Below, in pieces: positions 8,300 through 16,993 of a stretch of 64,000 nucleotides of DNA; position 1 is the stretch's first letter; each line of letters opens with the position of its first letter. Made by a program: the position numbers and the translations under genes. This DNA is from Sphingobium amiense (GTDB lineage Bacteria; Pseudomonadota; Alphaproteobacteria; Sphingomonadales; Sphingomonadaceae): assembly GCF_003967075.1 (NCBI RefSeq), contig NZ_AP018664.1:2976001-3040000 (forward strand), in the 5' to 3' direction. The notes under the pieces were generated by a model. It saw only the letters and a program-made list of their open reading frames with translations, did no database searches and had not been told where the DNA came from.

Positions 8300-8334
8300 A
8301 GCAGAAAGCGCGTGACTCTGCGGGTTTTTCTGCT
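8300..8334 (+). promoter_or_regulatory. Inverted repeat in AT-rich control region upstream of gltD
   Basis: The 164-nt gap before gltD is unusually AT-rich for this genome. It contains AGCAGAAA (8300–8307) and TTTCTGCT (8327–8334), a perfect 8-bp inverted repeat with a 19-nt spacer. It could be a regulator site or an mRNA hairpin for nitrogen control of gltDB. I could not match it to a known NtrC or sigma-54 consensus. Confidence 0.45.
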
Positions 8335-8368
8335 AATCCCGCGCCCGAACACTGGTGAGGGACGCGCT

Positions 8369-9820
8369 ATGGCCGACAATCCGATGCTGAAATTCGTGGG
8401 CAAGGAGCAATCCTATCCCGAAAAGCGCGCAGCCGACGATCGTGCCGACGATTTCCTGGAAATCAGCCGCAGCTTCCTCATCGAAAAGGCGGAAGAGCAG
8501 GCGTCGCGCTGTTCGCAATGCGGCGTGCCCTATTGCTCGACCCACTGCCCGCTGCACAATCATATCCCCGACTGGCTGCGCCTCACCGCCGAGGGCCGCC
8601 TGCGCGAAGCCTATGAGCTGAGCAATCTCACCAGCACCATGCCCGAAATCTGCGGCCGCATCTGCCCGCAGGATCGCCTCTGCGAAGGCAATTGCGTCAT
8701 CGAATTTTCCGGCCACGGCGCCGTCACCATCGGCTCGGTCGAAAAGTTCATCACCGACACCGCGTGGAAGGAAGGCTGGGTCGAACCGCTCGTTCCCGGC
8801 AGCCCGACCGGCCAGTCGGTCGGCGTCATCGGCGCAGGTCCGGCGGGCCTCACCACCGCCGAATATCTGCGCGCGGCGGGACATGAAGTGCATGTCTACG
8901 ACCGGCACGACCGCGCGGGCGGCCTGCTGACCTACGGCATCCCCGGCTTCAAGCTGGAAAAGGACGTGGTCATGCGCCGCGTCCAGCGCCTCATCGACGG
9001 CGGCATCGTCTTCCACCAGAGCTTCGAGGTCGGCCGCGACGCGACGCTGGAGCAACTGCGCCAGAAGCATGACGCGATCCTGATCGCCACCGGCGTCTAC
9101 AAGCCCCGCGACATCAAGGCGCCCGGCGTCGGCGCGGCGGGCGTGGTCAAGGCGCTCGACTATCTCACCGCTTCCAATCGCGCGGGCTTCGGCGACGCGG
9201 TGCCCGAACATGAGGACGGCACGCTGCTCGCGACCGGCAAGAATGTCGTCGTCATCGGCGGCGGCGACACCGCGATGGACTGCGTGCGCACCGCCATCCG
9301 TCAGGGTGCGAAGTCGGTGAAGTGCCTCTACCGCCGCGACCGCGACAATATGCCGGGGTCGCAGCGCGAAGTCGCCAATGCCGAGGAGGAAGGCGTCGAG
9401 TTCGTCTGGCTCACCGCCCCCATCGCCTTCGAGGGCACGGAGCATGTCACCGGCGTCAAGGTGACGAAGATGCGCCTCGGCCAGCCCGACGCATCCGGTC
9501 GCCGCGCGCCCGAAGCCGATCCGGGCAGCGAGCATGTGCTCGACGCCGATCTCGTCATCAAGGCGCTGGGATATGACCCGGAGGAACTGCCGCGGCTGTT
9601 CGGCAGCGAAGACCTGTCCGTCACCCGCTGGGGCACGCTGCGCGTCGATCACAAGACGATGATGACCTCGCTCGACGGCGTCTTCGCCGCAGGCGACATC
9701 GTGCGCGGCGCAAGCCTCGTCGTCTGGGCCATCCGCGACGGCCGCGACGTAACCGAACATATGCACCGCTACCTGAAAACCAAGGCCAGGGCAGCGGCGG
9801 GCGAGCGCGTGGCCGCCTGA
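8369..9820 (+). CDS. gltD: Glutamate synthase (NADPH) small subunit
   Basis: The 483-residue flavoprotein has the N-terminal cysteine clusters for 4Fe-4S centres (CSQCGVPYCSTHC; CGRICPQDRLCEGNC), an FAD-binding GVIGAGPAGLTTAEYL and an NADPH-binding VVVIGGGDTAMDC. It passes electrons from NADPH to GltB, which makes two glutamates from glutamine and 2-oxoglutarate. ATG 8369 is chosen because GAGG lies 8 nt upstream; the frame continues to 8312 with no conserved sequence. gltB follows after 92 nt, so the order here is small subunit first. Confidence 0.95.
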   Translation: MADNPMLKFVGKEQSYPEKRAADDRADDFLEISRSFLIEKAEEQASRCSQCGVPYCSTHCPLHNHIPDWLRLTAEGRLREAYELSNLTSTMPEICGRICPQDRLCEGNCVIEFSGHGAVTIGSVEKFITDTAWKEGWVEPLVPGSPTGQSVGVIGAGPAGLTTAEYLRAAGHEVHVYDRHDRAGGLLTYGIPGFKLEKDVVMRRVQRLIDGGIVFHQSFEVGRDATLEQLRQKHDAILIATGVYKPRDIKAPGVGAAGVVKALDYLTASNRAGFGDAVPEHEDGTLLATGKNVVVIGGGDTAMDCVRTAIRQGAKSVKCLYRRDRDNMPGSQREVANAEEEGVEFVWLTAPIAFEGTEHVTGVKVTKMRLGQPDASGRRAPEADPGSEHVLDADLVIKALGYDPEELPRLFGSEDLSVTRWGTLRVDHKTMMTSLDGVFAAGDIVRGASLVVWAIRDGRDVTEHMHRYLKTKARAAAGERVAA

Positions 9821-9836
9821 TCCCACTTCCCTCCGT

Positions 9837-9890
9837 TCGGTTCGAGCTTGTCGAGAACGGGGAACAGGATTTTCGACAGGCTCGAACCGA
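9837..9890. repeat. Palindromic repeat between gltD and gltB
   Basis: 18-nt arms (9837–9854 and 9873–9890) form a near-perfect hairpin with one G·U-compatible mismatch. They contain the words TTCGAGCTTGTCGA and TCGACAGGCTCGAA, typical of the sphingomonad repeat family also seen at 1–137, 27762–27866 and 40887–40915. In the mRNA it would put a stable hairpin between the two subunit genes. Confidence 0.8.
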
Positions 9891-9912
9891 CCGAATGCAA
9901 GAGGAAGCGCCG

Positions 9913-12900
9913 ATGACCGACACTCCCTATATGGCCAGCCCGCAAGAGCGCGCGCGTATCGCTGCCGAGGGCATGTATCACCCGGACCTGGAAGGCGACG
10001 CCTGTGGCGTGGGCCTTGTCGCCGCGACCGATGGGCGGCCCTCCCGCCGCGTCGTCGCCTCCGCCATTGATGCGCTGAAAGCCGTTTGGCATCGCGGCGC
10101 GGTCGATGCGGATGGCAAGACCGGTGACGGCGCGGGCATCCATGTCGACCTGCCCGTCCGCTTCTTCGACGACGCCATCGCGGACTCCGGCCACAAGCCT
10201 CTGCCCAACCGCCTTGCCGTCGGCATGATCTTCCTGCCGCGCACGGACCTCAGCGCGCAGGAAACCTGCCGCACCATCGTCGAGGCGGAGATCATCGACG
10301 CGGGCTACACCATCTATGGCTGGCGTCAGGTGCCGGTCGACGTGTCGGTCATCGGCGAAAAGGCGCAGCGCACCCGCCCCGAGATCGAGCAGATCATGAT
10401 CGCCGGCCCGATGCCGGAGGAACGCGACGTCGCGGAATTCGAAAAGGATCTCTACCTCATCCGCCGCCGGATCGAGAAGAAGGTGATTGCCGCGCAGATC
10501 CAGGATTTCTACGTCTGCTCGCTGTCCTGCCGCTCGATCATCTACAAGGGGCTGTTCCTCGCCGAATCGCTGTCGGTCTTCTACCCGGACCTTCAGGACG
10601 AACGGTTCGAAAGCCGCGTCGCCATCTTCCACCAGCGCTATTCGACCAACACCTTCCCGCAATGGTGGCTGGCCCAGCCCTTCCGCACGCTCGCCCATAA
10701 TGGCGAGATCAACACGATCCGCGGCAACAAGAACTGGATGAAGAGCCACGAGATCAAGATGGCCTCCCTCGCCTTCGGCGAGGAGTCGGAGGACATCAAG
10801 CCCGTGATCCCGGCGGGCGCGTCGGACACCGCCGCGCTCGACGCGGTGTTCGAGGCGATCTGCCGCTCGGGCCGCGACGCGCCCACGGCCAAGCTCATGC
10901 TCGTCCCCGAAGCATGGCAGTCGGACAGCGCCGACCTGCCCAAGCCCCATGCCGACATGTATGAATATCTCGCCTCGGTGATGGAGCCGTGGGACGGCCC
11001 AGCGGCGCTCGCCATGACGGACGGGCGCTGGGTCGTCGCGGGCGTGGACCGCAACGCGCTGCGTCCCCTGCGCTACACGCTGACCGGCGACAATCTGCTG
11101 ATCGTCGGCTCCGAAACCGGCATGGTGGTCGTGCCCGAAACCAGCATCGTCCGGAAAGGCCGCATGGGTCCGGGCCAGATGATCGCGGTCGATCTTGCGG
11201 AAGGCGAAATCTACGACGACCGCGCGATCAAGGACCGCATCGCGGGCGAGCGCCCCTATGGCGATCTCATCAAGGACTTCCTGACCGTCGCGGACCTTGC
11301 CGACGCGCCCAGCGCGCTGCCGCAATGGGACAAGACGGAACTGACCCGCCGTCAGGTCGCCGCCAACCTGACGCTGGAGGACATGGAACTGATCCTCAGC
11401 CCCATGGTGGAGGACGCGAAGGAAGCGATCGGCTCCATGGGCGACGACACCCCGCTCGCCGTCATTTCCGACAAGCCGCGCACGATCAGCCATTTCTTCC
11501 GGCAGAATTTCAGCCAGGTCACGAACCCGCCGATCGACCCGCTGCGCGAACGCTATGTGATGAGCCTCAAGACGCGCTTTTCCAACCTCCACAACATTCT
11601 GGAGGAAGGGGCGCAGAACAGCCATGTGCTCGTGCTCGACTCGCCGGTCATCACCAGCGGCGAATGGGCGCGGCTCAAGTCCTATTTCGGTCCCGCCGTG
11701 GCGGAAATCGACTGCACCTTCCCCGCGACCGGCGGGCAGGAGCAGTTGCGCAGCGCCATCGCCCGCATCCGCGAGGAAGCGGAGCAGGCGGTGCGCGAAG
11801 GGCGCACCGAAATCTTCCTGACGGACGAGGGCGTCAGCGACGACCGCGTGGCGATTCAGGGCATCCTCGCCGCGGCCGCGGTCCACACCCATCTGGTGCG
11901 CAAGGGGCTGCGCTCCTACGCGTCGATCAACGTGCGCAGCGCCGAAGCGCTCGACACCCATTATTTCGCCGTGCTGATCGGCGTGGGCGCGACCACGGTG
12001 AACGCCTATCTGGCCGAAGCCAGCATCGCCGACCGCCACGGGCGTGGGCTGTTCGGCGACCTGACGCTCGACCAGTGCCTTGAGCGCTATCGCACGGCGG
12101 TCAACGAAGGGCTGCTCAAGATCATGTCCAAAATGGGCATCGCGGTCATCAGCTCCTATCGCGGCGGCTATAATTTCGAAGCGGTGGGCCTGTCCCGCGC
12201 GCTGGTGAACGATCTTTTCCCCGGCATGCCGGCGAAGATTTCGGGCGAAGGCTATGCCTCGCTCCATCACAGCGCGACGCTGCGCCACGAAGCGGCCTAT
12301 GACGCGGCGGCGGTGCGCCTGCCGGTGGGCGGCTTCTACCGCCAGCGCAGCGGCGGCGAGAGCCACGCCTATTCGGCGCAGCTCATGCACCTGCTCCAGA
12401 CCGCCGTGGCGACCGACAGCTATTCGACCTATCTGCAATTCTCGCGCGGCGTGCGCGATCTGCCGCCGGTCTATCTGCGCGACCTCATGGAGTTCAACTT
12501 CGCGCGGGAAGCCGTGCCGATCGACGAAGTCGAAGCGACCACGGAAATCCGCAAGCGCTTCGTGACGCCGGGCATGAGCCTTGGCGCGCTGTCCCCCGAA
12601 GCGCATGAAACGCTCGCCATCGCGATGAACCGGATCGGCGCGAAGGCGGTTTCGGGCGAAGGCGGGGAGGACGCGAACCGCTTCAAACCCTATGAAAATG
12701 GCGACAACGCGAACAGCGTCATCAAGCAGATCGCGTCCGGCCGCTTCGGCGTCCATGCCGAATATCTGGGGTCCGCCGAGGAAATCGAGATCAAGGTCGC
12801 GCAGGGCGCCAAGCCCGGCGAGGGCGGCCAGCTTCCCGGTTTCAAGGTGACGGAGTTCATCGCGAAGCTGCGCCATTCGACGCCCGGCGTAACGCTGATC

Positions 12901-14448
12901 TCGCCGCCGCCGCACCACGACATCTATTCGATCGAGGATCTCGCGCAGCTCATCTACGACTGCAAGCAGATCAACCCGCGCGCGAAGGTATGCGTGAAGC
13001 TCGTCAGTCAGGCGGGCATCGGCACCGTCGCGGCGGGAGTGGCGAAGGCGCATGCGGACGTGATCCTCGTCGCGGGGCATGTCGGCGGCACCGGCGCGTC
13101 GCCGCAGACGTCGATCAAATATGCCGGCACGCCGTGGGAAATGGGCCTCAGCGAAACCAATCAGGTGCTGACCCTCAACGGGCTGCGCCACCGGGTGAAG
13201 CTGCGCACCGACGGCGGCCTCAAGACCGGGCGCGACATCGTCATCGCCGCGATCCTGGGTGCGGAGGAATTCGGCATCGGCACGCTCTCGCTCGTCGCCA
13301 TGGGCTGCATCATGGTGCGCCAGTGCCACAGCAACACCTGTCCGGTGGGTGTGTGCGTGCAGGACGAGAAGCTGCGCCAGAAGTTCACCGGCACGCCGGA
13401 GAAGGTCATCAACCTCATGACCTTCATCGCGGAGGAAGTGCGCGAAGTCCTGGCCCGCCTCGGCTTCCGCAGCCTCGATGAAGTCATCGGGCGGACGGAG
13501 TTGCTGAAACAGGTCAACCGGGGCGCCGAACATCTCGACGACCTCGACCTCAACCCCATCCTCGCGAAGGTGGACGCGCCCGACGATCAGCGCCGCTTCA
13601 GTCTGGAAGGGCGCAACCCCGTGCCCGACAGCCTCGACGCGCAGATGATGAAGGACGCGCGCGCCGTTTTCGAGCGCGGCGAAAAGATGCAGCTCACCTA
13701 CACGGTGCGCAACACGCATCGCGCCGTGGGCACGCGCCTGTCCGCCGCCGTCACCGAGAAATTCGGCATGTCGACGCTCGCCGACGGGCACCTGACCGTC
13801 CGTCTCCGCGGGTCGGCGGGCCAGTCGCTCGGCGCGTTCCTCTGCAAGGGGATCACGCTCGAAGTGTTCGGCGACGCGAACGACTATGTCGGCAAGGGGC
13901 TGTCGGGCGGCATCATCAAGGTGCGCACCACCGTCTCCTCGCCCTTGTCGTCGAAGGACAATACGATCATCGGCAACACCGTCCTCTACGGCGCGACCAG
14001 CGGCAAGCTGTTCGCGGCGGGTCAGGCGGGCGAGCGGTTCGCGGTCCGCAACTCGGGCGCGCAGGTCGTGGTCGAAGGCTGCGGCGCGAACGGGTGCGAA
14101 TATATGACCGGCGGCACCGCCGTGATCCTGGGCAAGACCGGCGCGAATTTCGGCGCGGGCATGACCGGCGGCATGGCCTTCATCCTCGACGAGGATGGCA
14201 GCTTCCCGTCTCAGGCCAATCCCGAAAGCATCGTCTGGCAGCGGCTCGACAGCGCCTATTGGGAAGCGCAGGTAAAGGCGCTGATCGCCGAACATGCCGT
14301 CGCCACCGACAGCAAATGGTCGAACACCATCCTCGACGACTGGGATCGCTGGCGGCGGTACATCTGGCAGGTGTGCCCGAAGGAGATGGTGAACCGCCTC
14401 GCCAGTCCCCTGAGCGACGCGCCCGCCGAAACGGTCGCCGCAGAGTAA
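9913..14448 (+). CDS. gltB: Glutamate synthase large subunit
   Basis: The 1,511-residue protein has the full large-subunit layout. The class II glutamine amidotransferase domain has its nucleophile C31 (EGDACGVGLVA) after a propeptide. The FMN-binding synthase domain contains GEGGEDANRF and KPGEGGQLPG. The 3Fe-4S motif is CHSNTCPVGVC, and the C-terminal beta-helix is rich in glycine (GLSGG, GQAGERFAVRNSG). ATG 9913 is preferred over 9895 because GAGGAAG precedes it and family N-termini start there. Together with GltD it assimilates ammonia through glutamine. The stop is 4 nt from the end of a convergent gene. Confidence 0.96.
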   Translation: MTDTPYMASPQERARIAAEGMYHPDLEGDACGVGLVAATDGRPSRRVVASAIDALKAVWHRGAVDADGKTGDGAGIHVDLPVRFFDDAIADSGHKPLPNRLAVGMIFLPRTDLSAQETCRTIVEAEIIDAGYTIYGWRQVPVDVSVIGEKAQRTRPEIEQIMIAGPMPEERDVAEFEKDLYLIRRRIEKKVIAAQIQDFYVCSLSCRSIIYKGLFLAESLSVFYPDLQDERFESRVAIFHQRYSTNTFPQWWLAQPFRTLAHNGEINTIRGNKNWMKSHEIKMASLAFGEESEDIKPVIPAGASDTAALDAVFEAICRSGRDAPTAKLMLVPEAWQSDSADLPKPHADMYEYLASVMEPWDGPAALAMTDGRWVVAGVDRNALRPLRYTLTGDNLLIVGSETGMVVVPETSIVRKGRMGPGQMIAVDLAEGEIYDDRAIKDRIAGERPYGDLIKDFLTVADLADAPSALPQWDKTELTRRQVAANLTLEDMELILSPMVEDAKEAIGSMGDDTPLAVISDKPRTISHFFRQNFSQVTNPPIDPLRERYVMSLKTRFSNLHNILEEGAQNSHVLVLDSPVITSGEWARLKSYFGPAVAEIDCTFPATGGQEQLRSAIARIREEAEQAVREGRTEIFLTDEGVSDDRVAIQGILAAAAVHTHLVRKGLRSYASINVRSAEALDTHYFAVLIGVGATTVNAYLAEASIADRHGRGLFGDLTLDQCLERYRTAVNEGLLKIMSKMGIAVISSYRGGYNFEAVGLSRALVNDLFPGMPAKISGEGYASLHHSATLRHEAAYDAAAVRLPVGGFYRQRSGGESHAYSAQLMHLLQTAVATDSYSTYLQFSRGVRDLPPVYLRDLMEFNFAREAVPIDEVEATTEIRKRFVTPGMSLGALSPEAHETLAIAMNRIGAKAVSGEGGEDANRFKPYENGDNANSVIKQIASGRFGVHAEYLGSAEEIEIKVAQGAKPGEGGQLPGFKVTEFIAKLRHSTPGVTLISPPPHHDIYSIEDLAQLIYDCKQINPRAKVCVKLVSQAGIGTVAAGVAKAHADVILVAGHVGGTGASPQTSIKYAGTPWEMGLSETNQVLTLNGLRHRVKLRTDGGLKTGRDIVIAAILGAEEFGIGTLSLVAMGCIMVRQCHSNTCPVGVCVQDEKLRQKFTGTPEKVINLMTFIAEEVREVLARLGFRSLDEVIGRTELLKQVNRGAEHLDDLDLNPILAKVDAPDDQRRFSLEGRNPVPDSLDAQMMKDARAVFERGEKMQLTYTVRNTHRAVGTRLSAAVTEKFGMSTLADGHLTVRLRGSAGQSLGAFLCKGITLEVFGDANDYVGKGLSGGIIKVRTTVSSPLSSKDNTIIGNTVLYGATSGKLFAAGQAGERFAVRNSGAQVVVEGCGANGCEYMTGGTAVILGKTGANFGAGMTGGMAFILDEDGSFPSQANPESIVWQRLDSAYWEAQVKALIAEHAVATDSKWSNTILDDWDRWRRYIWQVCPKEMVNRLASPLSDAPAETVAAE

Positions 14449-14452
14449 AAGC

Positions 14453-14938
14453 CTATTGCAGCGCCGCCGTCCTCACCAGAGGCGGCGGCGTTTCAGCGTC
14501 CTCTACGGGTGCCTGCGCATCCCGCCGCTGTCCTGCGACATCGCTCGCGGCAAAGCGCATGACGTTGACCGGCAACTGCTCCACCTCGACCGGATCGGGC
14601 GGCGGCGCGTCCTCCTGCGGCTGGCTGGCGAGATAGTCGCGCACCACCGGGTCACTGCTCTCGCCCGCGGTCCCGTTGCTGTCCCATCCCGCCGTTTCCG
14701 CGCGCCAGCGCCGCTCTTCCAGAGTCGGACCGCATCCGGTGCACCGGACTTCGGCAGGGCCGCGCATCACCACCGCTTCCTCGGCCTGCGTGGGGATGGA
14801 GGGATCGTATAGCGCCTCCTCCACCGGCTCGTCCGCGGCCGCCTTCGGCTGGCTGGTGGCGTAGGAACCCAGGCTGACGCCCATCACCATCGCAGCGGCC
14901 AAAGTCGCGCCCGCCGGCATCCACTTCGTCAGCAGCAT
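14453..14938 (-). CDS. Hypothetical protein with N-terminal signal/anchor
   Basis: The 161-residue protein begins MLLTKWMPAGATLAAAMVMG, a signal peptide or single anchor, followed by an acidic, proline-rich low-complexity region. It has a small RCTGCGPTLEERRW motif with two cysteines near residues 66–69 that could bind a metal or form a disulfide. I do not recognise a family. It converges on gltB with only 4 nt between stops. Most likely an exported lineage-specific protein. Confidence 0.65.
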   Translation of the reverse strand: MLLTKWMPAGATLAAAMVMGVSLGSYATSQPKAAADEPVEEALYDPSIPTQAEEAVVMRGPAEVRCTGCGPTLEERRWRAETAGWDSNGTAGESSDPVVRDYLASQPQEDAPPPDPVEVEQLPVNVMRFAASDVAGQRRDAQAPVEDAETPPPLVRTAALQ

Positions 14939-15019
14939 AACCCTGTCTCCCGCGCCGGCGGCCCTCTCTTACCGACGGCGTCATCGTCTCCGATCAATCA
15001 CAACGCAAAGTGCGATCGG

Positions 15020-15048
15020 TTGTTGCATGGGGTAAAAGCCTTTGCTAA
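15020..15048 (+). promoter_or_regulatory. Candidate promoter for tRNA-Leu
   Basis: TTGTTG (15020–15025) and TGCTAA (15043–15048) are 17 nt apart and about 50 nt upstream of the tRNA. The fit to a -35/-10 pair is moderate. Confidence 0.4.
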
Positions 15049-15097
15049 GGGCCGCCTCCTACCAAGGCACCGGCCGCGCCGGTTTCCCTGTTGATGT

Positions 15098-15184
15098 GCG
15101 GTCGTGGCGGAATTGGTAGACGCGCAACGTTGAGGTCGTTGTGGCCGAAAGGCCGTGGAAGTTCGAGTCTTCTCGACCGCACCA
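15098..15184 (+). tRNA. tRNA-Leu (anticodon GAG)
   Basis: This is a type II tRNA of 87 nt including an encoded CCA. The acceptor stem GCGGTCG pairs with CGACCGC (15174–15180). The anticodon stem CAACG/CGTTG encloses the loop TTGAGGT with anticodon GAG. A variable arm GGCCGAAAGGCC follows, then the T-arm GTTCGAGTC. The D-loop GAATTGGTAGA matches leucine tRNAs. It reads CUC/CUU codons. Confidence 0.97.
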
Positions 15185-15230
15185 TCATTCCTGAAATCGC
15201 GCCATCCGTCACGGCGCTCGCCCAAATGGG

Positions 15231-16181
15231 CTAACCCCGCACCACCCGCTGATCGGTCCGGCCGAAGGGGGAAGCGCCCGCTCCGCCCCGCATCGACACC
15301 CGCGTGCCGAACGACAGGAACGGCGTTTCCGCCTTGCCGCTGGCGATCATTTCGATGGCGCGCCGCTCGGATATGCAGGTCGAACCGACCTCGTCATAGT
15401 CCGCGTTGGATACCGTGCCCGACCCGATGATGGTCCCGGCGGGCAGGGCGCGCGTGCGCGCTGCATGCGCGATCAGTTCGTGAAAGCCGTAACCCATGGC
15501 CGACCCGTTGGGATGGCCGAACCACCGCCCGTCCACCTCGACCGTCAGCGGCAGGCAGACGCGGCCGTCGCGCCATGCCTCGCCCAGTTCATCGGGCGTC
15601 ACGGCAAAGGGCGCCGCGCTGCATGCGGGCTTGGCCTGAATCCAGCCGAAGCCCGTCTTCATCTCGACCGGCGCAATCGCGCGCAGCGACCAGTCGTTGA
15701 CCAGCATCAGCAGGCGGACATGCCCCAGCGCCTCGGCGGCGGGACATCCCATCGGAACATCGCCCGTGACCACGGCGAACTCGCCCTCGAAATCAATGCC
15801 GTCCGCCTCGCTCGGTAACTGCACATCGTCCGCGGGGCCGATGAAACGGTGGCTCATCCCCTGATACATCAGCGGCAGGTCGGTTTCGATCGGCGCATGG
15901 CCCAGCGCAAGCTGCATCAGCGCGCCATGATTGGGAAAGGCCGATCCGTCGAGCCACTGCCACGCGCGCGGCAGGGGCGCGGCGAAATCCTCCAGCGACA
16001 CGGCTTCCCCGGTTTCCGCAGCCGCGACAGCGTCACCCAGCGCGCCCTGCGCCGCATCCCAGTCGTCGAGCGCCGCCTGCAATGTCGGATAGCCCGCCAC
16101 CGCCGCCACGCGCGCGCCGTCGCTGCTGACGGCCACCAGCGTGCCGTCACGCCCTCCGCGCTTCAAACTCGCCAGACGCAT
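15231..16181 (-). CDS. Fumarylacetoacetate hydrolase family protein
   Basis: The 316-residue protein is of the FAH fold. It has metal-site motifs GIDFEGEFAVVTGDV (two acidic ligands) and LVNDWSLR, plus the C-terminal GSGTVSNADYDEVGS and ISERRAIEMI stretches typical of the family. Members hydrolyse or decarboxylate diketo and oxo acids, often the last C–C cleavage in ring degradation. It is the last gene of a five-gene minus-strand run (BKACE, TonB receptor, MFS, LuxR, FAH), so the substrate is likely the compound imported by that system. It starts 14 nt after the LuxR gene. The substrate cannot be read from sequence. Confidence 0.88.
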   Translation of the reverse strand: MRLASLKRGGRDGTLVAVSSDGARVAAVAGYPTLQAALDDWDAAQGALGDAVAAAETGEAVSLEDFAAPLPRAWQWLDGSAFPNHGALMQLALGHAPIETDLPLMYQGMSHRFIGPADDVQLPSEADGIDFEGEFAVVTGDVPMGCPAAEALGHVRLLMLVNDWSLRAIAPVEMKTGFGWIQAKPACSAAPFAVTPDELGEAWRDGRVCLPLTVEVDGRWFGHPNGSAMGYGFHELIAHAARTRALPAGTIIGSGTVSNADYDEVGSTCISERRAIEMIASGKAETPFLSFGTRVSMRGGAGASPFGRTDQRVVRG

Positions 16182-16195
16182 CCTTCAACTCCATT

Positions 16196-16972
16196 TCAAT
16201 GCGATACCAGCGCGCACAGTTCGTTGACGCTGCTGATCCCGATCCTCTGATAGCCGCGCTTGCGGTAGGTCATCACGCTCGTCTTCGCGATGCCCAGATC
16301 CAGCGCCGTCGCCTCTACCGACATGCCCATGGTCGCGCGCGCGCACACTTCCTGCTCGCGCTTCGTCAGGCAGGGATAGAGATGGCCGAGCCTATGCTCG
16401 ATCTCCATCGTGGATGGCACGCGCCCGGCCGACCGGCGGCGGTTGAGCGGCAGCATCGGCAGGGCGAGGCAGGCCAGGCCCACCAGCGCCTCCAGTTCGC
16501 GATCGCTGAACATGCCGCTCGACCGATGGCGGGACACATTCATGACGCGCCACGCGGACGGCCCGCGCTGGATGATCGACACGCGCTCGACGATGCCCGC
16601 CTGATCGAAGAAGCGGCGGCGGAAATCCTGCGGCGCGACATCGTCCGGTCTGATGCGCTGGATCGCGACATCGCTGAGCGCGGGCGCGGCGCCATAGGCG
16701 TCGCAGACCGGATCGACATTGTGGAAATACTGGCTGTAGGCGGGCAGCATCGCCTCCAGCCGCGGTTCGCCGAAGAAATATTGCAGGTCGCTATTTTCCC
16801 GATCCGTCGCCTCGAACAGGTAGATGCGCCGCACCCCGCCGGTCACGGCCATCACCGAATCGTGGATGGCCGCGCCGAACTGGCCGGTCCCCACGGTATC
16901 GAGCAGCCGTTCATAGGCTCCGCCCATCGAAGCGGGGACGCGCCAGTCCTCGATCTTGCGGATGTAGGACAC
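16196..16972 (-). CDS. LuxR family transcriptional regulator
   Basis: The 258-residue protein has an N-terminal sensor-like domain (about 1–180, no receiver Asp pattern; possibly GAF/autoinducer-like) and a C-terminal LuxR helix-turn-helix starting LTKREQEVCARATMGMSVE near residue 200. The DNA-reading helix is unusually TSVMTYRKRGYQRIGIS. It sits inside the catabolic operon between the MFS and FAH genes, so it probably senses the imported substrate or an intermediate and controls the operon. A 22-bp dyad at 21494–21515, upstream of the first gene, is a candidate site. Confidence 0.88.
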   Translation of the reverse strand: MSYIRKIEDWRVPASMGGAYERLLDTVGTGQFGAAIHDSVMAVTGGVRRIYLFEATDRENSDLQYFFGEPRLEAMLPAYSQYFHNVDPVCDAYGAAPALSDVAIQRIRPDDVAPQDFRRRFFDQAGIVERVSIIQRGPSAWRVMNVSRHRSSGMFSDRELEALVGLACLALPMLPLNRRRSAGRVPSTMEIEHRLGHLYPCLTKREQEVCARATMGMSVEATALDLGIAKTSVMTYRKRGYQRIGISSVNELCALVSH

Positions 16973-16993
16973 CCTTGCTCTCCTTTGCCGCGA

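Noticed and set aside
9769..14295. A 1,508-codon open frame on the minus strand opposite gltB
   Set aside because: It is antisense to a fully conserved gltB and has the His/Arg/Asp-rich composition of GC-rich antisense frames; no conserved motif.
15185..15230. Terminator for the catabolic operon after the FAH gene
   Set aside because: Only a weak 5-bp stem (GCCCA…TGGGC) without a T-tract is present, so I do not call a terminator; the operon may read through antisense to tRNA-Leu.
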